A DNA stretch of 64,000 nt. Source: Sphaerisporangium krabiense. Lineage in GTDB: Bacteria > Actinomycetota > Actinomycetes > Streptosporangiales > Streptosporangiaceae. Position numbers and translations under genes: made by a program. Positions within the stretch are counted from its first letter, which is position 1; each line of letters starts with the position of its first letter. Where the stretch lies: NCBI RefSeq assembly GCF_014200435.1, contig NZ_JACHBR010000001.1:186001-250000 (forward strand), written 5' to 3'. Positions 55,325 through 64,000 of the stretch are shown one piece after another. Below the pieces are notes generated by a model, which was not told the origin of the DNA, did not search any database, and worked only from the letters and a program-made list of their open reading frames with translations.

Positions 55325-55483
55325 TCATGGTGTGCCGGTACAGAAGACCAGAGCGCGAAGTGCCGGGGGTTCCTGGCCATAACATCAACGTTCCGCATCT
55401 CGGGGGGTAAATCTCTATTGTCATGATCCGATGACGCATGGACACTTGTGGCTTGACCGTTGCCGCCGGACGAAGGAATCCGA

Positions 55484-56755
55484 GTGCGAGGGCTGCGCGC
55501 AAGGCTGACCGTAAGTGTCGTCGCGATCATCGCTGGCGTCGTGCCGGCCACGGCACCCGCGTTCGCCGCGGAGACCGGCGGTTGCGCGGACACGGCGAGA
55601 CCGCTCACCGTCGAAGAGCAGCGCCTCGCCGGCGCCGTGCCGCAGGAGATCCTGCGGCGCTCCGGCTTCGACTCCGCGGCCCCCCGGTTCGCGCACGCCC
55701 TGTGCGGGGCGAGGTCGTACCGCCAGGCGGAGCAGGTCATCACCACGCATGGGCAGCACTTGTGGCAGCGCGCGGTCGACCGGGCGCAGGGACGCGGCGC
55801 GCCGGACGGCGACCTGAGCCGGGACGACGACCGGCCGCTGTACTGGGCACGCCTCGGGCTGACCGGCGCGCTGCGGCAGTGGCGGCCCGCGTTCGGCCTC
55901 ACCGACGCCGGACGCGCGGCGCTGCTCGACCGCCTGGAGCGCGGCTCCCGCGGCCAGGACGCCATCCGCTTCCCCGCCGGGAAGGGCGTGCGGCGAGTGC
56001 TGGTCACCGGCTTCGACCCGTTCACCCTGGACCGGGACATCCGCATCAGCAACCCCTCCGGCGCCACCGCGCTGGCGCTCGACGGGACGACCGTGCGGAC
56101 GGACGCGGGCCCCGTCAGGATCGAGACGGCCGTCTTCCCGGTCCGCTGGGGCGACTTCGCGAACGGCACGGTGGAACGGGCCCTGCGCCCGCACCTGCCG
56201 CAGGCCGACCTGTTCACGACGGTCAGCCAGGGCCGGCCCGGCCGGTTCGACGTCGAGCGCTTCAACGGGGCCTGGCGGGGAGGATTCCCGGACAACGAGA
56301 ACCTGTCCTCGACCGGGCTCGTCCCGGTGTCCGACCCGGCCTCCCAGCCCCAGTGGACGGTGACCACGCTGCCGTACCAGAAGATCGTGGCCGCCCCGAC
56401 GGGCCGTTTCCCCGTGTACGACAACACCCAGGTGACCGAGATCCCGGCCGGCGCGACCACCCCCGTGGTGCGTCCGGACGGCCCCACCGAGGGCTCCACC
56501 GCCCGGAGCGGCAGCGGCGGCGACTACCTGTCCAACGAGATCGCCTACCGGGCCACCCTGCTCCGCGACCGGCTCCACCTGCGCATCCCCGGCGGCCACG
56601 TGCACACCCCGGTCCTCCAGTTCGCCCCGGGCAACACCGACCCCGCGACCGGCACGATCACCGACGCCGAGTTCGTGCGCAACCGGCTGGACATCATCGC
56701 CCAGGCCCGCACGATCATCCTTGTGGCGGCGGGCACCACTCCCCCGCGAACCTGA
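55484..56755 (+). CDS. Secreted pyroglutamyl-peptidase-like protein (Cys replaced by Ser)
   Basis: Exported protein with the pyroglutamyl peptidase I (C15) fold. Seen: 423 aa; GTG start behind AAGGA; signal peptide about 1-30 ending AFAAE; an extra N-terminal domain of about 130 residues, then RRVLVTGFDPFTLDRDIRISNPSGATALAL, the C15 opening. VSQGRPGRFDVERFN matches the glycine-rich segment with the catalytic Glu (Glu258). GGDYLSNEIAY aligns with the active-site AGxYLCN segment, but the Cys position is Ser350. GGHVHTP retains the His region (His372/374). Peptidase activity is therefore doubtful or Ser-based; it may bind cell-wall peptides instead. Confidence 0.75.
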   Translation: MRGLRARLTVSVVAIIAGVVPATAPAFAAETGGCADTARPLTVEEQRLAGAVPQEILRRSGFDSAAPRFAHALCGARSYRQAEQVITTHGQHLWQRAVDRAQGRGAPDGDLSRDDDRPLYWARLGLTGALRQWRPAFGLTDAGRAALLDRLERGSRGQDAIRFPAGKGVRRVLVTGFDPFTLDRDIRISNPSGATALALDGTTVRTDAGPVRIETAVFPVRWGDFANGTVERALRPHLPQADLFTTVSQGRPGRFDVERFNGAWRGGFPDNENLSSTGLVPVSDPASQPQWTVTTLPYQKIVAAPTGRFPVYDNTQVTEIPAGATTPVVRPDGPTEGSTARSGSGGDYLSNEIAYRATLLRDRLHLRIPGGHVHTPVLQFAPGNTDPATGTITDAEFVRNRLDIIAQARTIILVAAGTTPPRT

Positions 56756-56959
56756 GCGACCGGGCGCCGTCGCCGGGCGCCCCCACCTGACCGTCGTTCG
56801 GCTCCTCCGCCTCGACGGGCGTATCCGCGGCTCCTGATCCCACCGCGTTCCTTCATGAGCTCGACCCGGTCGATGATCATGTACTGGGTCATGCCTCAAG
56901 CTCCCATGGACGAGCCCCGCCTGTCGTGTCGCGTCGTGCATGGATTAGGCTCAAAGGCC

Positions 56960-56993
56960 GTTCGCTAACGGAACGAGCGTTCGTCTAGCGAAC
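56960..56993. promoter_or_regulatory. 34-bp nested palindrome, likely PcaR/IclR-type operator of pca genes
   Basis: The outer arms GTTCGCTA and TAGCGAAC are perfect; an inner pair GAACG / CGTTC is also perfect; only the 3-base spacers (ACG and GTC) break full symmetry. GTTCG half-sites match what IclR-type PcaR/PcaU/PobR proteins bind (family knowledge). It ends 23 bp before the pcaF start, so a repressor or activator would sit on the promoter. The regulator gene itself is not in the window. Confidence 0.65.
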
Positions 56994-57016
56994 ACGGCTC
57001 ACGAGGAGGAGGCGTC

Positions 57017-58200
57017 ATGGATTCGGCCTTCATCTACGCCGCGGCGCGCACGCCGTTCGGCAGGTTCAACGGCGCGCTCGCCGGGGTCCGCCCGGACGAC
57101 CTGGCGGCCACCGCGTTGCGCGGCGTCCTGGCCAAGCTCCCGCGGCTCGATCCCGCGAAGATCGGCGACGTCGTCTGGGGCAACGCCAACGGCGCGGGCG
57201 AGGACAACCGCAACGTGGGCCGGATGGCCGCGCTGCTGGCCGGGCTGCCGGTGACCGTCCCGGCCACCACGGTGAACCGGTTGTGCGGGTCGAGCCTCGA
57301 CGCCGCCATGATCGGCTCGCGGACCATCGAGAGCGGCGACGCCGGCATCGTCGTCACCGGGGGCGTGGAGTCGATGACGCGGGCCCCTTGGGTGCTGCCC
57401 AAGCCCTCGCGTGCCTTCCCCGCCGGAGACATGACCGCGGTCTCCACCACGCTCGGCTGGCGGCTGGTGAACCCGCGCATGCCCCAGGAGTGGACGGTCT
57501 CGCTGGGCGAGGCCAACGAGCAGCTGCGGGAGAGGTTCTCCATCTCGCGCGAACGGCAGGACGCCTTCGCCGCGCGCTCCCACGTGCTGGCCGACGCGGC
57601 CTGGAACGCCGGGTTCTACGACGACCTGGTGATCCCCGTCGAGGACGCCGGCCTCACCCGCGACGAGGGCATCAGGCCCGGCACGACGCCGGAGATCCTC
57701 GCCGGGCTCAAGCCGGCCTTCCGCCCCGACGGCACCATCACGGCCGGCAACGCCTCCCCGCTGAACGACGGGGCCTCCGCGGTCGTGCTCGGCTCCGAGG
57801 CCGCCGCCGACCACGTCGGCGCCGACCCGATCGCCCGCGTCGCGGGCCGCGGAGCCACGGCGCTCGAACCCCAGATGTTCGGGTACGCGCCGGTCGAGGC
57901 CGCGAACCAGGCGCTGCGCCGGGCCGGCATCGGCTGGGACGACGTCGGCGCCGTGGAGCTCAACGAGGCGTTCGCCGTCCAGTCGCTCGTGTGCCTGGAC
58001 GCCTGGAAGATCGACCCCGAGATCGTCAACACCAAGGGCGGCGCCATCGCGATCGGCCACCCTCTGGGCGCCTCCGGCGGGCGCGTCCTCGGCACGCTCG
58101 CCCAGGTGCTGCGCGAACGCCGCGAGCGCTGGGGCGTCGCCGCCATCTGCATCGGCGTCGGCCAGGGCCTGGCCGTCGTCCTCGAGAACGTGAGCGCCTC

Positions 58201-58204
<4 letters not shown>
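57017..58204 (+). CDS. pcaF: Beta-ketoadipyl-CoA thiolase
   Basis: Cleaves 3-oxoadipyl-CoA to succinyl-CoA and acetyl-CoA, the last step of the beta-ketoadipate pathway. Seen: 395 aa; acyl-carrying Cys90 in VNRLCGSSLDA, VTGGVESMTRAPW, AGNASPLNDGASAVVL, ELNEAFAVQSL, catalytic His in GHPLGASGGR and Cys in ICIGVGQGLAVVLE. ATG 57017 follows GAGGAGG. The gene is tied by ATGA overlap to pcaI, then pcaJ, so all three form one operon; other aromatic-degradation genes are not in the window. Confidence 0.93.
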
Positions 58205-58898
<694 letters not shown>

Positions 58899-58902
<4 letters not shown>

Positions 58903-59564
58903 ACACGGTGGAACACCTCGACCGCGGCGCGCTGAACCGTGACGAACTCGCCGCCCTCGTCGCCCGCGACATCCCGCGGGGCTCTTTCGTGAACCTCGGC
59001 ATCGGCCAGCCCACGATGGTCGCCGACCACCTCCAGGCCGGCTCCGGGGTCGTCCTGCACACCGAGAACGGCATGCTCGGCATGGGCCCGGCCGCCCACG
59101 GCGACGACATCGACCCCGACCTGATCAACGCCGGCAAGATCCCCGTCACCGAGCTGCCGGGCGCGTCGTACTTCCACCACGCCGACTCGTTCGCGATGAT
59201 GCGCGGCGGCCACCTCGACGTGTGCGTGCTCGGCGCCTTCCAGGTCTCCGCGCGCGGCGACCTGGCCAACTGGCACACCGGCGCGCCCGACGCCATCCCC
59301 GCCGTCGGCGGCGCCATGGACCTGGCCACCGGCGCCAAGCAGGTGTTCGTCATGATGACGCTCTTCGCCAAGGACGGCACGCCCAAGCTCGTCCCCGAAT
59401 GCACCTACCCGCTCACCGGCCTGGCCTGCGTAAGCCGCCTCTACACCGACCAGGCGGTCTTCCACATCGGCCCGGACGGCATCACCGTCGCCGAAACCTA
59501 CGGCACGACCGCCCACGACCTCGCCTCCCGCCTGGACGTCCCCCTGCGCACCCTGCCCGAGTGA
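58899..59564 (+). CDS. pcaJ: 3-oxoadipate CoA-transferase subunit beta
   Basis: Beta subunit with the catalytic Glu. Seen: 221 aa; FVNLGIGQPTMVADHL, VVLHTENGMLGMGP with active-site Glu56 in the ENG motif, GASYFHHADSFAMMRGGHLDVCVLGAFQVSARGDLANW, CTYPLTGLACVSRLYTDQAVF. Start GTG 58899 follows GGAGG; it overlaps the end of pcaI by GTGA. Together with PcaI it converts 3-oxoadipate to its CoA ester for PcaF. Confidence 0.93.
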
Positions 59565-59736
59565 CCTCGACGCCTCCCGGCCGTGGATCCGTCGGCGACG
59601 CGGTGAGCGCCGGTTTGTCGGTGCCGCGCGCGATACTCGCCGCTGACGATCACGAGGATGAGACGTCGAAGACGGCGCGGCCGCTCCGTCGCCGAACGAC
59701 GAGTCTCTCCATCGAACACGGCGTGGAGGTATCGGC

Positions 59737-62700
59737 ATGGAGGACGAGGACCGGCTGACGATGCCGGCCGCCTGGCTGCGCGCTCTTCATCCGCGGCGGG
59801 GCGGCGTGAAGGTCGCCGTGAAGCCACTGGACGCGGGCGCGCCCAAGAAAGCCGCCGCGAAACTGGACGAGCACCGGCAGCGCGTCCTCGACTCGCTGGC
59901 GGAGTGCCGCGACCCGGAGCTGGCCTCGGCCGGCGCGGCGTACCTGGCCGGGGAGCCCACCGCCACGCCGCTCGGCGCCGCGGTGGTCCTCGAGGTGGTG
60001 ACCCCGTCCCTGGTATGGGACATACCGCCTCTGTTCGTCGAAGCCTGGCTGGCCGAGCGCGGCCTGGTGTTCGCGGCGCTGGCCGTGACCGAGCTGGCCT
60101 CGCTGAACCGCGACATCGACGGGCGGACTCTGCGAGTCCGGCGGCTCGCCGACGATGAACCCCGCGCTCATTGGTTCGGCTGGTACCGGACGGAGCTCGC
60201 CACGCGGGTCCGTGCCGTCCTCTCGGCCGCGCCGGACGCCGAGTACGCCGACGTGGTCGCGGCGCTGGCGGTGAGCCGTGCGGGAGGGCTCCACCATCGG
60301 ATGGTGGCCTCCTACCTGGCGCCCACCGAGACCGAGTGGGTCGCGGCCGACTGCGCCGAGGTGAGCCGCGTCAATCCGAACCTCGCCGTCGGCCTGGTAG
60401 CCGCGATCGGCACGCCGGAGCACGCGGCGCTCATCGCGCCCCACGTGCCGGGCCACGTCGTGATGCACTCCCTCGCCCTGCCCGCCACACTCGTCGACGG
60501 CGTCGGGGACGCGGCCGTGCCGGTGCTGGCCGGATGGTACGACGATCTCTACGACACCGGAAGCCGGCGGCGACTGCTGGACATGCTCGCCGAACTGCCG
60601 GCCGACGCGGCCATGCGGGCCCTCCTCGACCGGATCGAGCAGAAGCACGCCCAGCCGGCGTTCCTGCGCGCGGCGGCCCGCTTCCCGCGCCGGGCGATGC
60701 GGATGCTGGCCGCCTCCGACGGCAAGGCCGTGGACCTGCTGCTGCGCGCCCACGCGCTGGCCCACCCCGACCTGGTGGCCGAGGTGCTCGCGAGCGACGA
60801 CGATGCCGCCGCCGCGCGGATCGACAAGATCACGACTGCCGCGACCGTCCGCACCGCTCCGCTCGAGGCCCTGCCCGAGGTGCTGGTCAGCCCGCCCTGG
60901 ACCCGTCCGCGCACGGCCCGCAAGCCGGTCGTGGTGAGTGACCTGGTGTGTGCCGATGAGCCGGCCGTGGTGTGGCGACCGGGCGAGCGGGACGGTTGGC
61001 GATCCACCCGGCCGGGGCACGAGTCCTGGGTTTGGAGCAGTGAGCGGGACTGGAAACAGATCGCCCGTCAGATCCCCGAGGACGGGCGTGCCTCCTGGTA
61101 CGACGAGACCGCCCTGTTCGCCGCCGGGCCCGAGGAACTGGCCGGGCCGCTGATCGAGAAGTGGCGTCCGGCCGACCTGTGGGACGCCTCCGAATGGATG
61201 CCGAAGGTGGTCGCCAGGTTCGAACTGGCGGCGCTGCCCCTGGCGCTGGACAGCGCGCGGCGCAATCCCGGCGCGATCGCTCCGGCGCTGCTTCCGTTCG
61301 CCGATGCACGGGTCGCCGTGCTGATGGCCGAGTGGCTGGCCCGGCTGAAGTCGGTCCGCGCCACCGCGCTGGCCTGGCTGGCACGCCACCCCGAGGCGGC
61401 CGCGAGGGCGCTGATCCCGCCGGCTCTGGGCAAGCCCGGGACGGCCCGGCGACAGGCCGAGCAGGCGCTGGCGGTGCTGGCCGCCGGTGGTGGCCGCAGG
61501 GCCGTGGCGCAGGCCGCCGCGGCTTACGGCCCCGTCGCCGAGGCCGCGATCACCGGCCTGCTCGCGGCCGACCCCCTCGACGCGCTGCCCGGCAAGCTGC
61601 CCGTGCTGCCCGAGTGGACGGAGATCGCGGTCTTGACGCCGGTCCTGCTGCGCGGCGACGCCGGTGCGCTGCCGGCCGAGGCGGTCCGCCACGTGATGAC
61701 GATGCTGGCGATCTCCAGGCCCGGTGATCCGTGCGCCGGTCTCGCCCTGGTCAAGGAGGCGTGCGACGGTCGCAGCCTCGCGGAGTTCGCGTGGGCGTTG
61801 TTCCGGCAGTGGCAGGCCGCCGGCTACCCGTCCAAGGAAAGCTGGGTGATGGACGCGCTCGGACTGCTCGGCGACGACGAGACCGTCCGGCGGCTGACGC
61901 CGTTGATCAGGATCTGGCCCGGTGAGGGCGGGCACGCGCGCGCGGTCGCGGGTCTGGACCTGCTGGCCGCCATCGGCTCGGAGGTCGCGCTGATGCACCT
62001 GCACGGCATCGCCGAGAAGGTCAAGTTCAGCGGGCTCAGGAAGCGGGCCAGGCAGAAGATGGACGAGGTCGCCGCGGACCTCGGCCTGACGCCGCAGGAA
62101 CTGGCCGACCGGCTGGTGCCGGACTTCGGGCTGTCCGCCGACGGCGGCATGACCCTCGACTACGGCCGCAGGCGGTTCGTCGTCGGCTTCGACGAGCAGC
62201 TCAAGCCCTACGTGACCGACGCCGCGGGAAAGCGGCTCAAGAACCTTCCCAAGCCGGGGGTGAACGACGACACGGAGCTCGCGCCCTCCGCCTACCGGCG
62301 GTTCGCCGGGCTGAAGAAGGACGTGCGCGCCGTGGCCGCGGACACCATCCACCGGCTGGAGCAGGCCATGGTGAACCGGCGCCGCTGGAGTGGTGAGGAG
62401 TTCAAGCGGCTGCTCGTCGGCCACCCGCTGCTCTGGCACATCGTGCGGCGGCTGGTATGGGGCCTCTACGACCGCTCGGGCCGGCTCACGGGCGCCCTAC
62501 GCGTGGCCGAGGACCGCGGTTTCGCCGATATCGAGGACGACACGCTGACGCTGCCCGACGAGGCCGTGGTCGGCGTGGCGCACCCGCTGGAGCTGGGCGA
62601 GAAGACGATCGCGTGGGCCCAGGTGTTCGCCGACTACGAGATCCTCCAGCCGTTCCCGCAGCTGGCCCGGGAGACCTATGAGCCGGACGAGACGCTGCTG

Positions 62701-62976
62701 ACCGAGATCAGCGCCGTCAAGGTCCCCACCGGCAAGGTGCTCGGCCTGGAACGGCGTGGCTGGCGGCGAGGTTCGCCGCAGGACGCCGGCATCCAGTACT
62801 GGATCGAGCGGGACGTGCCCGGCGGCGGCACCATCACGATCGGTCTCGTTCCGGGCGTCGCCGTCGGCTACGCCGACTTCGCCGACGAGCAGACCCTGGA
62901 GGGGGTCTCCCTCGACGGCCTCGACCCGATCACCGCCTCCGAGATCCTGCGCGACCTCCGGGAGATCACCCGATGA
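59737..62976 (+). CDS. DUF4132 protein, first gene of a MoxR-associated cluster
   Basis: 1,079 aa of unknown function. Seen: long helical, Ala/Leu-rich region (about 40-760) suggesting alpha-helical solenoid-like repeats, followed by the DUF4132 block at about 790-950 (KNLPKPGVNDDTEL, AYRRFAGLKKDVRAVA, WSGEEFKRLLVGHPLLWHIVRRLVWG, HPLELGEKTIAWAQVFADYEILQPFPQLARETYE) and a C-terminal beta-rich end. E. coli YehI/MolR carries DUF4132 and heads the yehI-yehL-yehP-yehQ cluster (established knowledge). ATG 59737 follows GGAGG. The next gene, a MoxR AAA+ ATPase, overlaps by ATGA. Confidence 0.88.
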   Translation: MEDEDRLTMPAAWLRALHPRRGGVKVAVKPLDAGAPKKAAAKLDEHRQRVLDSLAECRDPELASAGAAYLAGEPTATPLGAAVVLEVVTPSLVWDIPPLFVEAWLAERGLVFAALAVTELASLNRDIDGRTLRVRRLADDEPRAHWFGWYRTELATRVRAVLSAAPDAEYADVVAALAVSRAGGLHHRMVASYLAPTETEWVAADCAEVSRVNPNLAVGLVAAIGTPEHAALIAPHVPGHVVMHSLALPATLVDGVGDAAVPVLAGWYDDLYDTGSRRRLLDMLAELPADAAMRALLDRIEQKHAQPAFLRAAARFPRRAMRMLAASDGKAVDLLLRAHALAHPDLVAEVLASDDDAAAARIDKITTAATVRTAPLEALPEVLVSPPWTRPRTARKPVVVSDLVCADEPAVVWRPGERDGWRSTRPGHESWVWSSERDWKQIARQIPEDGRASWYDETALFAAGPEELAGPLIEKWRPADLWDASEWMPKVVARFELAALPLALDSARRNPGAIAPALLPFADARVAVLMAEWLARLKSVRATALAWLARHPEAAARALIPPALGKPGTARRQAEQALAVLAAGGGRRAVAQAAAAYGPVAEAAITGLLAADPLDALPGKLPVLPEWTEIAVLTPVLLRGDAGALPAEAVRHVMTMLAISRPGDPCAGLALVKEACDGRSLAEFAWALFRQWQAAGYPSKESWVMDALGLLGDDETVRRLTPLIRIWPGEGGHARAVAGLDLLAAIGSEVALMHLHGIAEKVKFSGLRKRARQKMDEVAADLGLTPQELADRLVPDFGLSADGGMTLDYGRRRFVVGFDEQLKPYVTDAAGKRLKNLPKPGVNDDTELAPSAYRRFAGLKKDVRAVAADTIHRLEQAMVNRRRWSGEEFKRLLVGHPLLWHIVRRLVWGLYDRSGRLTGALRVAEDRGFADIEDDTLTLPDEAVVGVAHPLELGEKTIAWAQVFADYEILQPFPQLARETYEPDETLLTEISAVKVPTGKVLGLERRGWRRGSPQDAGIQYWIERDVPGGGTITIGLVPGVAVGYADFADEQTLEGVSLDGLDPITASEILRDLREITR

Positions 62977-64000
62977 ACGAGCAGGTCCAGCGGCCCCCTG
63001 CCGAGGTCCGCTACGCCGGCGAGCTGGCCCGGCTGCGGGAGGACGACACCGACGACCGGCCGCCCGGCTGGGCGCTGAGCCTGCGCGCCGCCCGCCGTTT
63101 CGTCCTCGGGGACGAGAAGCTGGGCATCGGCCGCAAGTTCGTGGGCGACCCTTCGCTGATCGACCGATCCCTGGTGACGCTCGCGACCGACCGCGGGCTG
63201 ATGCTGGTGGGTGAGCCGGGCACGGCGAAGTCGCTGCTGTCCGAGCTGCTCGCCGCGGCGGTGAGCGGAACCTCGACGCTCACCGTCCAGGGCGGCGCGT
63301 CCACCACGGAAGACCAGATCAAATACTCGTGGAACTACGCGCTGCTGGTCGCCGAGGGGCCGTCCACCCGGTCACTGGTGGCCGCTCCGCTGCTGCGCGG
63401 CATGGCCGAGGGCAAGGTGGTGCGCTTCGAGGAGATCACCCGCTGCCCGCTGGAAGTACAGGACTGCCTGCTGTCGCCGCTGTCGGACCGCGTACTCGCC
63501 ATACCCGAGCTGACCGGCCCGGAGGCGATGGTCTTCGCCCGGCAGGGTTTCACCGTCATCGCCACCGCCAACACCCGCGACCGCGGCGTCAACGAGATGA
63601 GCGCCGCGCTCAAGCGCCGGTTCAACTTCGAGACGGTCTTCCCCATCGCCGACTTCGACACCGAGTTGCTGCTGGTGGAGGCGGAGGCGGCCGCTCTGCT
63701 GAAGCGGTCGGGCGTCGGCGCGCCACCACGGCGCGACGTGCTGGAGGTCCTGGTCACCGCGTTCCGGGAGCTGCGCGAGGGGCGGACCGCGCGCGGTGAC
63801 GCCACCGACCGGCTGTCAGGGGTGATGAGCACCGCCGAGGCCGTCTCGGTCGCGCATGCCGTCGGGCTGCGCGGGTGGTTCCTGCGCGGGGAGCCCGGCG
63901 ACGCCGCCGACCTGGTCTCCTGCCTGGCCGGCACGGCGGCCAAGGACAACCCGGAGGACCTGGCGAAACTCCGCAGATATCTGGAGCGGAAGCGGCACGG
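62973..64000 (+). CDS. MoxR-type AAA+ ATPase (3' end outside window)
   Basis: Coupled partner of the DUF4132 protein. Seen: the first 342 codons; Walker A LVGEPGTAKS (Lys86), glycine loop QGGASTTEDQIKYSWNYALL, Walker B VVRFEEITRCP (Glu153/154), sensor 1 TVIATANTRDRGVNEMSAALKRRFNFE. The order matches YehL-like MoxR proteins that accompany DUF4132, DUF5682, VWA and SWIM genes. ATG 62973 overlaps the preceding stop. Beyond the edge a VWA gene is expected but not visible. Confidence 0.9.
   Translation, partial: MNEQVQRPPAEVRYAGELARLREDDTDDRPPGWALSLRAARRFVLGDEKLGIGRKFVGDPSLIDRSLVTLATDRGLMLVGEPGTAKSLLSELLAAAVSGTSTLTVQGGASTTEDQIKYSWNYALLVAEGPSTRSLVAAPLLRGMAEGKVVRFEEITRCPLEVQDCLLSPLSDRVLAIPELTGPEAMVFARQGFTVIATANTRDRGVNEMSAALKRRFNFETVFPIADFDTELLLVEAEAAALLKRSGVGAPPRRDVLEVLVTAFRELREGRTARGDATDRLSGVMSTAEAVSVAHAVGLRGWFLRGEPGDAADLVSCLAGTAAKDNPEDLAKLRRYLERKRH

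Noticed and set aside
56545..56892. Minus-strand open frame starting MTQYMIIDRVELM with a fair ribosome site
   Set aside because: After the first 15 residues it turns into Arg/Gly-rich text and runs into the end of the peptidase-like gene; no homology is recognised, though a very short peptide cannot be excluded.

Overview
The window is very GC-rich, densely coded chromosomal DNA from a filamentous-type actinobacterium. Supporting signs are frequent GTG starts, rare TTA codons, F420/LLM-type flavin oxidoreductases, a Scr1-like DUF5753 regulator paired with a DUF397 protein, several bacterial Ser/Thr kinases with a PP2C phosphatase, and a decaprenyl-phosphate phosphoribosyltransferase. The Scr1/DUF397 pair and general gene style point to the Streptosporangiales (Nonomuraea/Sphaerisporangium-like), but the genus is inference. 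I see no rRNA, tRNA, CRISPR array, intact insertion sequence or antibiotic megasynthase.

Left part (1-17 kb). On the minus strand lie treY (cut by the left edge), glgX and a family-8 glycoside hydrolase lipoprotein: trehalose/glycogen and polysaccharide metabolism. A small zinc-finger protein, the Scr1-like/DUF397 regulatory pair and an MscL channel with an added zinc ribbon follow. Next come a secreted modular PQQ-type sugar dehydrogenase, an LLM oxidoreductase, a membrane Ser/Thr kinase preceded by a perfect CebR/LacI-type box, and an ice-binding-fold secreted protein with a His-rich tail. A membrane glycosyltransferase and an NlpC/P60 hydrolase close this part.

Middle (17-45 kb). A giant CtpI-like P-type ATPase, RecQ helicase, an orphan KdpE-like regulator and an operon of YihY plus two PAP2 phosphatases come first. 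Then a PP2C phosphatase is divergent from an orphan N6-adenine DNA methylase carrying an HsdS-like end, followed at once by a Ser/Thr kinase. After a small patch flanked by an 11-bp direct repeat come MarR/FMN reductase genes and an FUSC-type membrane protein. A D-amino-acid salvage module follows (N-acyl-D-amino-acid deacylase, D-serine dehydratase-like enzyme, divergent RidA), then an F420-type oxidoreductase, a GNAT enzyme, a secreted beta-helix protein, a NarL-type two-component pair, and a cupin regulator divergent from a thioredoxin-reductase-like enzyme. A solitary AAA+ ATPase completes this part.

Right part (46-64 kb). Polyprenyl-linked cell-envelope glycosylation genes (GT87, DPPR synthase, DUF2079) are followed by an AraC regulator with an alcohol dehydrogenase, a VOC protein and a pentapeptide-type membrane protein. 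Next are a secreted protein of four internal repeats and a secreted pyroglutamyl-peptidase-like protein whose expected catalytic Cys is Ser. The terminal beta-ketoadipate operon pcaF-pcaI-pcaJ sits behind a nearly perfect 34-bp palindrome. At the edge a DUF4132 protein is translationally coupled to a MoxR-type AAA+ ATPase, the start of a cluster resembling E. coli yehI-yehL-yehP-yehQ and the best candidate for a poorly described system. The next best is the methylase/kinase/phosphatase group at 27-31 kb.
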